Positions 1 through 13,339 of a stretch of DNA of 64,000 bases are shown here, piece by piece. The notes under the pieces are model-generated. The model saw only the letters and a list, made by a program, of their open reading frames with translations. It was not told the origin of the DNA and did no database searches. The DNA lies in the NCBI GenBank assembly GCA_963669155.1, contig OZ022596.1, positions 6,358,263 to 6,422,262 of the forward strand, written 5' to 3'. Positions within the stretch are counted from its first letter, which is position 1. The number at the start of each line of letters is the position of its first letter. A program made the translations under genes and the position numbers. The stretch is from Arbacia lixula (lineage: Eukaryota > Echinodermata > Echinoidea > Arbacioida > Arbaciidae).

Positions 1-380
1 GTATGATAAGAAAATAGTTGCTCAGTGTTGTCTAGTCCATGTTGAACATGTCAAATAAGCATCCTTCGATACCATGTACTATTGATAGACATGAATTCGT
101 CAATATGCCCTAGGTAATCACTTACTTGTCTGACAAAGTCTTGAAAATCCATAAAATAATGAAAAACGCTTAGATCCAATTTGTGAACCTAGGAATTATC
201 CTCCTGCTGACACGTTCAACGAAGAAAAAAAGTGTTAAGCAATTTTAAATCTCTTTCTGAGTACGAGGTTGAAAAACTCATTGCCAACCTCAGCAAAAAT
301 TGATGACCATTGGACCCAATACCCACAAAACTCCTCCTCTAATGTATCGATGTACTCATTCTTATGTTCACATCATTGAT

Positions 381-418
<38 letters not shown>

Positions 419-1601
419 ACCGGTCACTTTCCAATGCAATGGGAAAATGCTCTTATCACTCCGTTATTGAAAGAAACCGGTTCTTGATGCAGTCTTTAAG
501 GAAACTTACGACCTGTAAGCAATCTGAAATACATATCAAAGTTGGTGGAGGATGCAGCTACCCAACAGGTTATGGAACATCTTAGACGCAACTCTCTTTG
601 GCCATGTACTCAATGTGCACACAATTCTACAGCACTGATCCCGCATTGCTGAAACTGCTTCGCAAGGGTCACGATTGGGTCCCATGTTATTTACAATGCA
701 CACTAGCGATCTCATTTCAAATGTTCAAACATGCTTTTCTGAGAGCTCATGTCACTGCTATGATGATGACACACAGCTTTATGTATCTTTCAGTCTCACT
801 GAGCATTCTCAAGAATAAGCCGTATTATTAGTAGAAACGTGTATTGACTATGTAAGTACGTGGATAGATGTTAGAGAATAGGCTTATACTAAATGATAGT
901 AAAACTCGTGAAGTTGACGTCCAGTTCTTTTCTTCCGCATTGCCATTTTCGTCCATCTGAGATAGATAGAAGTTAATTCTATACGTTTGGAGACAAATCA
1001 AAGCAAGCTAGCTGGCATAGCTGCTCAACTTAGCTGTAACGCTTCGTCTGATGACGACTTGCGAATGATTTGCTGCATATATACCGCGACGCGCGCGGGA
1101 TGCTAAGTAGAGGCGCTTTAAGGAGACACTTATTGCTAAAATATGAGATCTCATGTCACTGCTATCATGATGACACACAGCTTTATGTATCTTTCAGTCT
1201 CACTGAGCATTCTCAATAATAAGTCGTATTATTAGTAGAAACGTGTATTGACTATGTAAGTACGTGGATGGATGCTATAAGAGAATAGGCTTATACTAAA
1301 TGATAGTAAAACTCGTGAAGTTGACGTCCAGTTCTTCTCTTCCGCATTGCCATTTTCGTCCATCTGAGATAGATAAAAGTTAATTCTATACGTTTGGAGA
1401 CAAATCAAAGCAACCTAGCTGGCATAGCTGCTCAACTTAGCTGTAACGCTTCGTCTGATGACGACTTGCGAATGATTTGCTGCATATATACCGCGACGTG
1501 CGCGGGATGCTAAGTAGAGGCGCTTTAAGGAGACACTTATTGCTAAAATATACCGTCTAAGGGAGACGTATCGGCAAATATATATATCTTACTGTGCACT
1601 A
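1..1601 (+). repeat. Array unit 1 (A-B-B-D, left-truncated by window)
   Basis: Module A runs to about 740 and is followed by two B copies, the second starting at the gagatctcatg junction near 1144. D ends the unit at 1552-1601. The CT run is long. The first base of the window falls at the start of module A, so earlier units probably lie to the left. Confidence 0.9.
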
Positions 1602-1981
1602 GTATGATCAGAAAATAGTTGCTCAGTGTTGTCTTGTCCATGTTGAACATGTCAAATAAGCATCCTTCGATACCATGTACTATTGATAGACATGAATTCG
1701 TCAATATGCCCTAGGTAATCACTTACTTGTCTGACAAAGTCTTGAAAATCTATAAAATAATGAAAAACGCTTAGATCCAATTTGTGAACCTAGGAATTAT
1801 CCTCCTGCTGACACGTTCAACGAAGAAAAAAAGTGTTAAGCAATTTTAAATCTCTTTCTGAGTACGAGGTTGAAAAACTCATTGCCAACCTCAGCAAAAA
1901 TTGATGACCATTGGACCCAATACCCACAAAACTCCTCCTCTAATGTATCGATGTACTCATTCTTATGTTCACATCATTGAT

Positions 1982-2025
<44 letters not shown>

Positions 2026-3872
2026 ACCGGTCACTTTCCAATGCAATGGGAAAATGCTCTTATCACTCCGTTATTGAAAGAAACCGGTTCTTGATGCAGT
2101 CTTTAAGGAAACTTTCGACCTGTAAGCAATCTGAAATACATATCGAAGTTGGTGGAGGATGCAGCTACCCAACAGGTTATGGAACATCTTAGACGCAACT
2201 CTCTTTGGCCATGTACTCAATGTGCACACAATTCTACAGCACTGATCCCGCACTGCTGAAACTGCTTCGCAAGGGTCACGATTGGGTCCCATGTTATTTA
2301 CAATGCACACTAGCGATCTCATTTCAAATGTTCAAACATGCTTTTCTGAGAGCTCATGTCACTGCTATGATGATGACACACAGCTTTATGTATCTTTCAG
2401 TCTCACTGAGCATTCTCAAGAATAATCCGTATAAACGTGTATTGACTATGTAAGTACGTGGATGGATGTTAGAGAATAGGCTTATACTAAATGATAGTAA
2501 AACTCGTGAAGTTGACGTCCAGTTCTTCTCTTCCGCATTGCCATTTTCGTCCATCTGAGATAGATAAAAGTTAATTCTATACGTTTGGAGATAAATCAAA
2601 GCAAGCTAGCTGGCATAGCTGCTCAACTTAGCTGTAACGCTTCGTCTGATAACGACTTGCGAATGATTTGCTGCATATATACCGCGACACGCGCGGGATG
2701 CTAAGTAGAGGCGCTTTAAGGAGACACTTATTGCTAAAATATACCGCGCAAGGGAGACCTCTGCTCAGCATTCCGCGCGCGTCGCCACAGCATGTGAGTG
2801 ATGCAATGATTCCCCACCGACTATATGGGTTCAATGACCGCGAGAGTGGACTTGTTATTTACTTTGAGTTTACGTGCCTCGCCCATCAAGATAAGCTCAG
2901 AGTTCGCTGGTACCCCGGTAAAAATAACAATAATACTCAGTGTTCCTGTATGTGCAATATTAGCCCTCTAAATTCGTAACAGAATCAACATATAGAATTA
3001 ACTTCTCCAAATGGAAGGCGTCAGAAAGCCACGTGAACCTGTTCCACCCGGGAAACATCCGGTTCTCATCTTTTCAATAGACCCCATCCCCGCCTCGGCT
3101 TTCGGATCTCAAACAAAAGCGACACTATCGACCATGACATCGACCATGTATTTACTATGTAAGTACGTGGATGGATGCTAGAGAATAGGCTTATACTAAA
3201 TGATAGTTAAACTCGTGAAGTTGACGTCCAGTTCTTCTCTTCCGCATTGCCATTTTCGTCCATCTGATATAGATAAAAGTTAATTCTATACGTTTGGAGA
3301 CAAATCAAAGCAAGCTAGCTGGCATAGCTGCTCAACTTTTTGCTGCATATATACCGCGACGCGCGCGGGATGCTAAGTAGAGGCGCTTTAAGGAGACACT
3401 TATTGCTAAAATATGAGATCTCATGTCACTGCTATCATGATGACACACAGCTTTATGTATCTTTCAGTCTCACTGAGCATTCTCGAGAATAAGCCGTATT
3501 ATTAGTAGAAACGTGTATTGACTATGTAAGTACGTGGATGGATGCTATAAGAGAATAGGCTTATACTAAATGATAGTAAAACTCGTGAAGTTGACGTCCA
3601 GTTATTCTCTTCCACATTGCCATTTTCGTCCATCTGAGATAGATAAAAGTTAATTCTATACGTTTGGAGACAAATCAAAGCAACCTAGCTGGCATAGCTG
3701 CTCAACTTAGCTGTAACGCTTCGTCTGATGACGACTTGCGAATGATTTGCTGCATATATACCGCGACGTGCGCGGGATGCTAAGTAGAGGCGCTTTAAGG
3801 AGACACTTATTGCTAAAATATACCGTCTAAGGGAGACGTATCGGCAAATATATGTATATCTTACTGTGCACC
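1602..3872 (+). repeat. Array unit 2 (A-B-C-b-B-D, 2,271 bp)
   Basis: This is the first unit carrying module C (2743-3147). The B before C has the short junction cgtataaacgtg. The b copy after C lacks about 40 bp between ctcaactt and ttgctgc. Private differences include gcgacacgcg at about 2690, so it is slightly diverged from the other C-bearing units. Confidence 0.9.
3121..3141 (+). repeat. 21-nt RT motif A stub at the C/b junction
   Basis: This 21-nt stretch is identical to 26251-26271, where it encodes DTIDHDI of RT motif A in an intact LINE frame. It recurs at the same junction in the other internal C modules (for example 8159-8179) and is absent at the terminal C module, where unique sequence follows. 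It looks like filler from an RT copy at the breakpoint that created the internal C-b junction. Confidence 0.6.
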
Positions 3873-4253
3873 AGTATGATAAGAAAATAGTTGCTCAGTG
3901 TTGTGTAGTCCATGTTGAACATGTCAAATAAGCATCCTTCGATACCATGTACTATTGATAGACATGAATTCGTCAATATGCCCTAGGTAATCACTTACTT
4001 GTCTGACAAAGTCTTGAAAATCCATAAAATAATGAAAAACGTTTAGATCCAATTTGTGAACCTAGGAATTATCCTCCTGCTGACACGTTCAACGAAGAAA
4101 AAAAGTGTTAAGCAATTTTAAATCTCTTTCTGAGTACGAGGTTGAAAAACTCATTGCCAACCTCAGCAAAAATTGATGACCATTGGACCCAATACCCACA
4201 AAACTCCTCCTCTAATGTATCGATGTACTCATTCTTATGTTCACATCATTGAT

Positions 4254-4293
<40 letters not shown>

Positions 4294-5070
4294 ACCGGTC
4301 ACTTTCCAATGCAATGGGAAAATGCTCTTATCACTCCGTTATTGAAAGAAACCGGTTCTTGATGCAGTCTTTAAGGAAACTTACGACCTGTAAGCAATCT
4401 GAAATACATATCAAAGTTGGTGGAGGATGCAGCTACCCAACAGGTTATGGAACATCTTAGACGCAACTCTCTTTGGCCATGTACTCAATGTGCACACAAT
4501 TCTACAGCACTGATCCCGCACTGCTGAAACTGCTTCGCAAGGGTCACGATTGGGTCCCATATTATTTACAATGCACACTAGCGATCTCATTTCAAATGTT
4601 CAAACATGCTTTTCTGAGAGCTCATGTCACTGCTATGATGATGACACACAGCTTTATGTATCTTTCAGTCTCACTGAGCATTCTCAAGAATAAGCCGTAT
4701 TATTAGTAGAAACGTGTATTGACTATGTAAGTACGTGGATGGATGTTAGAGAATAGGCTTATACTAAATGATAGTAAAACTCGTGAAGTTGACGTCCAGT
4801 TCTTTTCTTCCGCATTGCCATTTTCGTCCATCTGAGATAGATAGAAGTTAATTCTATACGTTTGGAGACAAATCAAAGCAAGCTAGCTGGCATAGCTGCT
4901 CAACTTAGCTGTAACGCTTCGTCTGATGACGACTTGCGAATGATTTGCTGCATATATACCGCGACGTGCGCGGGATGCTAAGTAGAGGCGCTTTAAGGAG
5001 ACACTTATTGCTAAAATATACCGTCTAAGGGAGACGTATCGGCAAATATATGTATATCTTACTGTGCACT
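3873..5070 (+). repeat. Array unit 3 (A-B-D, 1,198 bp, shortest)
   Basis: The minimal unit, with one A, one B and D. It provides the baseline from which the other lengths are explained by adding B copies (~390-400 bp each) or a C-b block (~670 bp). Confidence 0.9.
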
Positions 5071-6656
5071 AGTATGATAAGAAAATAGTTGCTCAGTGTT
5101 GTCTAGTCCATGTTGAACATGTCAAATAAGCATCCTTCGATACCATGTACTATTGATAGACATGAATTCGTCAATATGCCCTAGGTAATCACTTACTTGT
5201 CTGACAAAGTCTTGAAAATCCATAAAATAATGAAAAACGCTTAGATCCAATTTGTGAACCTAGGAATTATCCTCCTGCTGACACGTTCAACGAAGAAAAA
5301 AAGTGTTAAGCAATTTTAAATCTCTTTCTGAGTACGAGGTTGAAAAACTCATTGCCAACCTCAGCAAAAATTGATGACCATTGGACCCAATACCCACAAA
5401 ACTCCTCCTCTAATGTATCGATGTACTCATTCTTATGTTCACATCATTGATCAATCTCTCTGTCTCTCTCTCTCTCGACCGGTCACTTTCCAATGCAATG
5501 GGAAAATGCTCTTATCACTCCGTTATTGAAAGAAACCGGTTCTTGATGCAGTCTTTAAGGAAACTTACGACCTGTAAGCAATCTGAAATACATATCAAAG
5601 TTGGTGGAGGATGCAGCTACCCAACAGGTTATGGAACATCTTAGACGCAACTCTCTTTGGCCATGTACTCAATGTGCACACAATACTACAGCACTGATCC
5701 CGCACTGCTGAAACTGCTTCGCAAGGGTCACGATTGGGTCCCATATTATTTACAATGCACACTAGCGATCTCATTTCAAATGTTCAAACATGCTTTTCTG
5801 AGAGCTCATGTCACTGCTATGATGATGACACACAGCTTTATGTATCTTTCAGTCTCACTGAGCATTCTCAAGAATAAGCCGTATTATTAGTAGAAACGTG
5901 TATTGACTATGTAAGTACGTGGATGGATGTTAGAGAATAGGCTTATACTAAATGATAGTAAAACTCGTGAAGTTGACGTCCAGTTCTTTTCTTCCGCATT
6001 GCCATTTTCGTCCATCTGAGATAGATAGAAGTTAATTCTATACGTTTGGAGACAAATCAAAGCAAGCTAGCTGGCATAGCTGCTCAACTTAGCTGTAACG
6101 CTTCGTCTGATGACGACTTGCGAATGATTTGCTGCATATATACCGCGACGCGCGCGGGATGCTAAGTAGAGGCGCTTTAAGGAGACACTTATTGCTAAAA
6201 TATGAGATCTCATGTCACTGCTATCATGATGACACACAGCTTTATGTATCTTTCAGTCTCACTGAGCATTCTCAATAATAAGTCGTATTATTAGTAGAAA
6301 CGTGTATTGACTATGTAAGTACGTGGATGGATGCTAGAGAATAGGCTTATACTAAATGATAGTAAAACTCGTGAAGTTGACGTCCAGTTCTTCTCTTCCG
6401 CATTGCCATTTTCGTCCATCTGAGATAGATAAAAGTTAATTCTATACGTTTGGAGACAAATCAAAGCAACCTAGCTGGCATAGCTGCTCAACTTAGCTGT
6501 AACGCTTCGTCTGATGACGACTTGCGAATGATTTGCTGCATATATACCGCGACGTGCGCGGGATGCTAAGTAGAGGCGCTTTAAGGAGACACTTATTGCT
6601 AAAATATACCGTCTAAGGGAGACGTATCGGCAAATATATATATCTTACTGTGCACT
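5071..6656 (+). repeat. Array unit 4 (A-B-B-D, 1,586 bp)
   Basis: The CT run is short and interrupted by a G (ctctctgtctctc). The same interruption appears only in unit 5, so units 4 and 5 share a recent module A ancestor. Confidence 0.9.
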
Positions 6657-9314
6657 AGTATGATAAGAAAATAGTTGCTCAGTGTTGTCTAGTCCATGTT
6701 GAACATGTCAAATAAGCATCCTTCGATACCATGTACTATTGATAGACATGAATTCGTCAATATGCCCTAGGTAATCACTTACTTGTCTGACAAAGTCTTG
6801 AAAATCCATAAAATAATGAAAAACGCTTAGATCCAATTTGTGAACCTAGGAATTATCCTCCTGCTGACACGTTCAACGAAGAAAAAAAGTGTTAAGCAAT
6901 TTTAAATCTCTTTCTGAGTACGAGGTTGAAAAACTCATTGCCAACCTCAGCAAAAATTGATGACCATTGGACCCAATACCCACAAAACTCCTCCTCTAAT
7001 GTATCGATGTACTCATTCTTATGTTCACATCATTGATCAATCTCTCTGTCTCTCTCTCTCTCGACCGGTCACTTTCCAATGCAATGGGAAAATGCTCTTA
7101 TCACTCCGTTATTGAAAGAAACCGGTTCTTGATGCAGTCTTTAAGGAAACTTACGACCTGTAAGCAATCTGAAATACATATCAAAGTTGGTGGAGGATGC
7201 AGCTACCCAACAGGTTATGGAACATCTTAGACGCAACTCTCTTTGGCCATGTACTCAATGTGCACACAATTCTACAGCACTGATCCCGCACTGCTGAAAC
7301 TGCTTCGCAAGGGTCACGATTGGGTCCCATGTTATTTACAATGCACACTAGCGATCTCATTTCAAATGTTCAAACATGCTTTTCTGAGAGCTCATGTCAC
7401 TGCTATGATGATGACACACAGCTTTATGTATCTTTCAGTCTCACTGAGCATTCTCAAGAATAAGCCGTATAAACGTGTATTGACTATGTAAGTACGTGGA
7501 TGGATGTTAGAGAATAGGCTTATACTAAATGATAGTAAAACTCGTGAAGTTGACGTCCAGTTCTTCTCTTCCGCATTGCCATTTTCGTCCATCTGAGATA
7601 GATAAAAGTTAATTCTATACGTTTGGAGACAAATCAAAGCAACCTAGCTGGCATAGCTGCTCAACTTAGCTGTAACGCTTCGTCTGATAACGACTTGCGA
7701 ATGATTTGCTGCATATATACCGCGACGCGCGCGGGATGCTAAGTAGAGGCGCTTTAAGGAGACACTTATTGCTAAAATATACCGCGCAAGGGAGACCTCT
7801 GCTCAGCATTCCGCGCGCGTCGCCACAGCATGTGAGTGATGCAATGATTCCCCACCGACTATATGGGTTCAATGACCGCGAGAGTGGACTTGTTATTTAC
7901 TTTGAGTTTACGTGCCTCGCCCATCAAGATAAGCTCAGAGTTCGCTGGTACCCCGGTAAAAATAACAATAATACTCAGTGTTCCTGTATGTGCAATATTA
8001 GCCCTCTAAATTCGTAACAGAATCAACATATAGAATTAACTTCTCCAAATGGAAGGCGTCAGAAAGCCACGTGAACCTGTTCCACCCGGGAAACATCCGG
8101 TTCTCATCTTTTCAATAGACCCCATCCCCGCCTCGGCTTTCGGATCTCAAACAAAAGCGACACTATCGACCATGACATCGACCATGTATTTACTATGTAA
8201 GTACGTGGATGGATGCTAGAGAATAGGCTTATACTAAATGATAGTTAAACTCGTGAAGTTGACGTCCAGTTCTTCTCTTCCGCATTGCCATTTTCGTCCA
8301 TCTGAGATAGATAAAAGTTAATTCTATACGTTTGGAGACAAATCAAAGCAAGCTAGCTGGCATAGCTGCTCAACTTTTTGCTGCATATATACCGCGACGC
8401 GCGCGGGATGCTAAGTAGAGGCGCTTTAAGGAGACACTTATTGCTAAAATATGAGATCTCATGTCACTGCTATCATGATGACACACAGCTTTATGTATCT
8501 TTCAGTCTCACTGAGCATTCTCAAGAATAAGCCGTATTATTAGTAGAAACGTGTATTGACTATGTAAGTACGTGGATGGATGCTATAAGAGAATAGGCTT
8601 ATACTAAATGATAGTAAAACTCGTGAAGTTGACGTCCAGTTCTTCTCTTCCACATTGCCATTTTCGTCCATCTGAGATAGATAGAAGTTAATTCTATACG
8701 TTTGGAGACAAATCAAAGCAAGCTAGCTGGCATAGCTGCTCAACTTAGCTGTAACGCTTCGTCTGATGACGACTTGCGAATGATTTGCTGCATATATACC
8801 GCGACGCGCGCGGGATGCTAAGTAGAGGCGCTTTAAGGAGACACTTATTGCTAAAATATGAGATCTCATGTCACTGCTATCATGATGACACACAGCTTTA
8901 TGTATCTTTCAGTCTCATTGAGCATTCTCAATAATAAGTCGTATTATTAGTAGAAACGTGTATTGACTATGTAAGTACGTGGATGGATGCTAGAGAATAG
9001 GCTTATACTAAATGATAGTAAAACTCGTGAAGTTGACGTCCAGTTCTTCTCTTCCGCATTGCCATTTTCGTCCATCTGAGATAGATAAAAGTTAATTCTA
9101 TACGTTTGGAGACAAATCAAAGCAACCTAGCTGGCATAGCTGCTCAACTTAGCTGTAACGCTTCGTCTGATGACGACTTGCGAATGATTTGCTGCATATA
9201 TACCGCGACGTGCGCGGGATGCTAAGTAGAGGCGCTTTAAGGAGACACTTATTGCTAAAATATACCGTCTATAAGGGAGACGTATCGGCAAATATATATA
9301 TCTTACTGTGCACT
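6657..9314 (+). repeat. Array unit 5 (A-B-C-b-B-B-D, 2,658 bp)
   Basis: Module C spans 7781-8185, followed by a shortened b and two B copies. It is almost identical in layout and length to unit 6 (2,656 bp). Confidence 0.9.
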
Positions 9315-11970
9315 AGTATGATAAGAAAATAGTTGCTCAGTGTTGTCTAGTCCATGTTGAACATGTCAAATAAGCATCCTTCGATACCATGTACTATTGA
9401 TAGACATGAATTCGTCAATATGCCCTAGGTAATCACTTACTTGTCTGACAAAGTCTTGAAAATCCATAAAATAATGAAAAACGCTTAGATCCAATTTGTG
9501 AACCTAGGAATTATCCTCCTGCTGACACGTTCAACGAAGAAAAAAAGTGTTAAGCAATTTTAAATCTCTTTCTGAGTACGAGGTTGAAAAACTCATTGCC
9601 AACCTCAGCAAAAATTGATGACCATTGGACCCAATACCCACAAAACTCCTCCTCTAATGTATCGATGTACTCATTCTTATGTTCACATCATTGATCAATC
9701 TCTCTCTCTCTCTCTCTCTCGACCGGTCACTTTCCAATGCAATGGGAAAATGCTCTTATCACTCCGTTATTGAAAGAAACCGGTTCTTGATGCAGTCTTT
9801 AAGGAAACTTACGACCTGTAAGCAATCTGAAATACATATCAAAGTTGGTGGAGGATGCAGCTACCCAACAGGTTATGGAACATCTTAGACGCAACTCTCT
9901 TTGGCCATGTACTCAATGTGCACACAATTCTACAGCACTGATCCCGCACTGCTGAAACTGCTTCGCAAGGGTCACGATTGGGTCCCATGTTATTTACAAT
10001 GCACACTAGCGATCTCATTTCAAATGTTCAAACATGCTTTTCTGAGAGCTCATGTCACTGCTATGATGATGACACACAGCTTTATGTATCTTTCAGTCTC
10101 ACTGAGCATTCTCAAGAATAAGCCGTATAAACGTGTATTGACTATGTAAGTACGTGGATGGATGTTAGAGAATAGGCTTATACTAAATGATAGTAAAACT
10201 CGTGAAGTTGACGTCCAGTTCTTCTCTTCCGCATTGCCATTTTCGTCCATCTGAGATAGATAAAAGTTAATTCTATACGTTTGGAGACAAATCAAAGCAA
10301 CCTAGCTGGCATAGCTGCTCAACTTAGCTGTAACGCTTCGTCTGATAACGACTTGCGAATGATTTGCTGCATATATACCGCGACGCGCGCGGGATACTAA
10401 GTAGAGGCGCTTTAAGGAGACACTTATTGCTAAAATATACCGCGCAAGGGAGACCTCTGCTCAGCATTCCGCGCGCGTCGCCACAGCATGTGAGTGATGC
10501 AATGATTCCCCACCGACTATATGGGTTCAATGACCGCGAGAGTGGACTTGTTATTTACTTTGAGTTTACGTGCCTCGCCCATCAAGATAAGCTCAGAGTT
10601 CGCTGGTACCCCGGTAAAAATAACAATAATACTCAGTGTTCCTGTATGTGCAATATTAGCCCTCTAAATTCGTAACAGAATCAACATATAGAATTAACTT
10701 CTCCAAATGGAAGGCGTCAGAAAGCCACGTGAACCTGTTCCACCCGGGAAACATCCGGTTCTCATCTTTTCAATAGACCCCATCCCCGCCTCGGCTTTCG
10801 GATCTCAAACAAAAGCGACACTATCGACCATGACATCGACCATGTATTTACTATGTAAGTACGTGGATGGATGCTAGAGAATAGGCTTATACTAAATGAT
10901 AGTTAAACTCGTGAAGTTGACGTCCAGTTCTTCTCTTCCGCATTGCCATTTTCGTCCATCTGAGATAGATAAAAGTTAATTCTATACGTTTGGAGACAAA
11001 TCAAAGCAAGCTAGCTGGCATAGCTGCTCAACTTTTTGCTGCATATATACCGCGACGCGCGCGGGATGCTAAGTAGAGGCGCTTTAAGGAGACACTTATT
11101 GCTAAAATATGAGATCTCATGTCACTGCTATCATGATGACACACAGCTTTATGTATCTTTCAGTCTCACTGAGCATTCTCAAGAATAAGCCGTATTATTA
11201 GTAGAAACGTGTATTGACTATGTAAGTACGTGGATGGATGCTATAAGAGAATAGGCTTATACTAAATGATAGTAAAACTCGTGAAGTTGACGTCCAGTTC
11301 TTCTCTTCCACATTGCCATTTTCGTCCATCTGAGATAGATAGAAGTTAATTCTATACGTTTGGAGACAAATCAAAGCAAGCTAGCTGGCATAGCTGCTCA
11401 ACTTAGCTGTAACGCTTCGTCTGATGACGACTTGCGAATGATTTGCTGCATATATACCGCGACGCGCGCGGGATGCTAAGTAGAGGCGCTTTAAGGAGAC
11501 ACTTATTGCTAAAATATGAGATCTCATGTCACTGCTATCATGATGACACACAGCTTTATGTATCTTTCAGTCTCATTGAGCATTCTCAATAATAAGTCGT
11601 ATTATTAGTAGAAACGTGTATTGACTATGTAAGTACGTGGATGGATGCTAGAGAATAGGCTTATACTAAATGATAGTAAAACTCGTGAAGTTGACGTCCA
11701 GTTCTTCTCTTCCGCATTGCCATTTTCGTCCATCTGAGATAGATAAAAGTTAATTCTATACGTTTGGAGACAAATCAAAGCAACCTAGCTGGCATAGCTG
11801 CTCAACTTAGCTGTAACGCTTCGTCTGATGACGACTTGCGAATGATTTGCTGCATATATACCGCGACGTGCGCGGGATGCTAAGTAGAGGCGCTTTAAGG
11901 AGACACTTATTGCTAAAATATACCGTCTAAGGGAGACGTATCGGCAAATATATATATCTTACTGTGCACT
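9315..11970 (+). repeat. Array unit 6 (A-B-C-b-B-B-D, 2,656 bp)
   Basis: Same layout as unit 5, with C at 10439-10843. A private change (gggatact for gggatgct) lies near 10393. The CT run lacks the G interruption of unit 5, so module A and the rest of the unit have different exchange histories. Confidence 0.9.
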
Positions 11971-12209
11971 AGTATGATAAGAAAATAGTTGCTCAGTGTT
12001 GTCTAGTCCATGTTGAACATGTCAAATAAGCATCCTTCGATACCATGTACTATTGATAGACATGAATTCGTCAATATGCCCTAGGTAATCACTTACTTGT
12101 CTGACAAAGTCTTGAAAATCCATAAAATAATGAAAAACGCTTAGATCCAATTTGTGAACCTAGGAATTATCCTCCTGCTGACACGTTCAACGAAGAAAAA
12201 AAGTGTTAA

Positions 12210-12351
12210 GCAATTTTAAATCTCTTTCTGAGTACGAGGTTGAAAAACTCATTGCCAACCTCAGCAAAAATTGATGACCATTGGACCCAATACCCACAAA
12301 ACTCCTCCTCTAATGTATCGATGTACTCATTCTTATGTTCACATCATTGAT

Positions 12352-12385
<34 letters not shown>

Positions 12386-12950
12386 ACCGGTCACTTTCCA
12401 ATGCAATGGGAAAATGCTCTTATCACTCCGTTATTGAAAGAAACCGGTTCTTGATGCAGTCTTTAAGGAAACTTACGACCTGTAAGCAATCTGAAATACA
12501 TATCAAAGTTGGTGGAGGATGCAGCTACCCAACAGGTTATGGAACATCTTAGACGCAACTCTCTTTGGCCATGTACTCAATGTGCACACAATTCTACAGC
12601 ACTGATCCCGCACTGCTGAAACTGCTTCGCAAGGGTCACGATTGGGTCCCATGTTATTTACAATGCACACTAGCGATCTCATTTCAAATGTTCAAACATG
12701 CTTTTCTGAGAGCTCATGTCACTGCTATGATGATGACACACAGCTTTATGTATCTTTCAGTCTCACTGAGCATTCTCAAGAATAAGCCGTATAAACGTGT
12801 ATTGACTATGTAAGTACGTGGATGGATGTTAGAGAATAGGCTTATACTAAATGATAGTAAAACTCGTGAAGTTGACGTCCAGTTCTTCTCTTCCGCATTG
12901 CCATTTTCGTCCATCTGAGATAGATAAAAGTTAATTCTATACGTTTGGAG
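12210..12950 (+). pseudogene. Module A-B: dead non-LTR retrotransposon RT fragment (representative copy, unit 7)
   Basis: Reading across frames, the module shows RT pieces in correct order: SLSEYEVEKLIANLS, then LDPIPTKLLL and TSLINLSLS. ALITPLLKETGS, LRPVSNLKYISKLVEDA and TQQVMEHLRRNSLWP follow. Next come GPMLFTMHTSDLISN, the catalytic-motif relic HCYDDDTQLYVSFS, and CIDYVSTWMD with LNDSKT. This order matches the fingers and palm of CR1/L2-like LINE RTs. Frameshifts and stops break it, and a (CT)n run sits inside the codons for INLSLS. Motif A and part of the palm are missing between the fingers and motif C. Equivalent copies occur in all 11 units. The 69-95 and 77-82 codon ORFs in other frames are by-products. 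Confidence 0.85.
12354..12384 (+). repeat. (CT)n expansion inside the RT relic (unit 7 copy)
   Basis: The normal LINE sequence at this point would read ...INLSLS(T)GHFP. Here the CTCTCT core encoding LSLS has expanded to a CT run whose length differs between units; equivalent runs lie near 384, 1986, 4257, 5455, 7040, 9699, 14618, 16881, 19280 and 21547. Units 4 and 5 share a G interruption. Confidence 0.8.
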
Positions 12951-13027
12951 ACAAATCAAAGCAACCTAGCTGGCATAGCTGCTCAACTTAGCTGTAACGC
13001 TTCGTCTGATAACGACTTGCGAATGAT

Positions 13028-13339
13028 TTGCTGCATATATACCGCGACGCGCGCGGGATGCTAAGTAGAGGCGCTTTAAGGAGACACTTATTGCTAAAAT
13101 ATACCGCGCAAGGGAGACCTCTGCTCAGCATTCCGCGCGCGTCGCCACAGCATGTGAGTGATGCAATGATTCCCCACCGACTATATGGGTTCAATGACCG
13201 CGAGAGTGGACTTGTTATTTACTTTGAGTTTACGTGCCTCGCCCATCAAGATAAGCTCAGAGTTCGCTGGTACCCCGGTAAAAATAACAATAATACTCAG
13301 TGTTCCTGTATGTGCAATATTAGCCCTCTAAATTCGTAA
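13028..13339 (+). other. 103-codon ORF across the B/C junction (representative of 7 copies)
   Basis: An ATG ORF beginning MLHIYRDARGM and ending CMCNISPLNS recurs at 2668, 7706, 10364, 13028, 15291, 19958 and 22633. It spans the module B/C boundary and is nearly identical in all copies. No domain is recognised. Near-identity follows from the youth of the array, and a 68-codon antisense ORF overlaps it in each copy. I do not call it a gene, but it is the longest open frame in the array. Its presence also in unit 11, next to unique 3' sequence, is why it is recorded. Confidence 0.3.

Noticed and set aside
364..831. ORFs of 73-95 and 77-82 codons (MFTSLINLSLS..., MAMYSMCTQ...) repeated in every array unit
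   Set aside because: They are frame-shifted shadows of one dead RT fragment; the true RT motifs are spread over other frames with stops.
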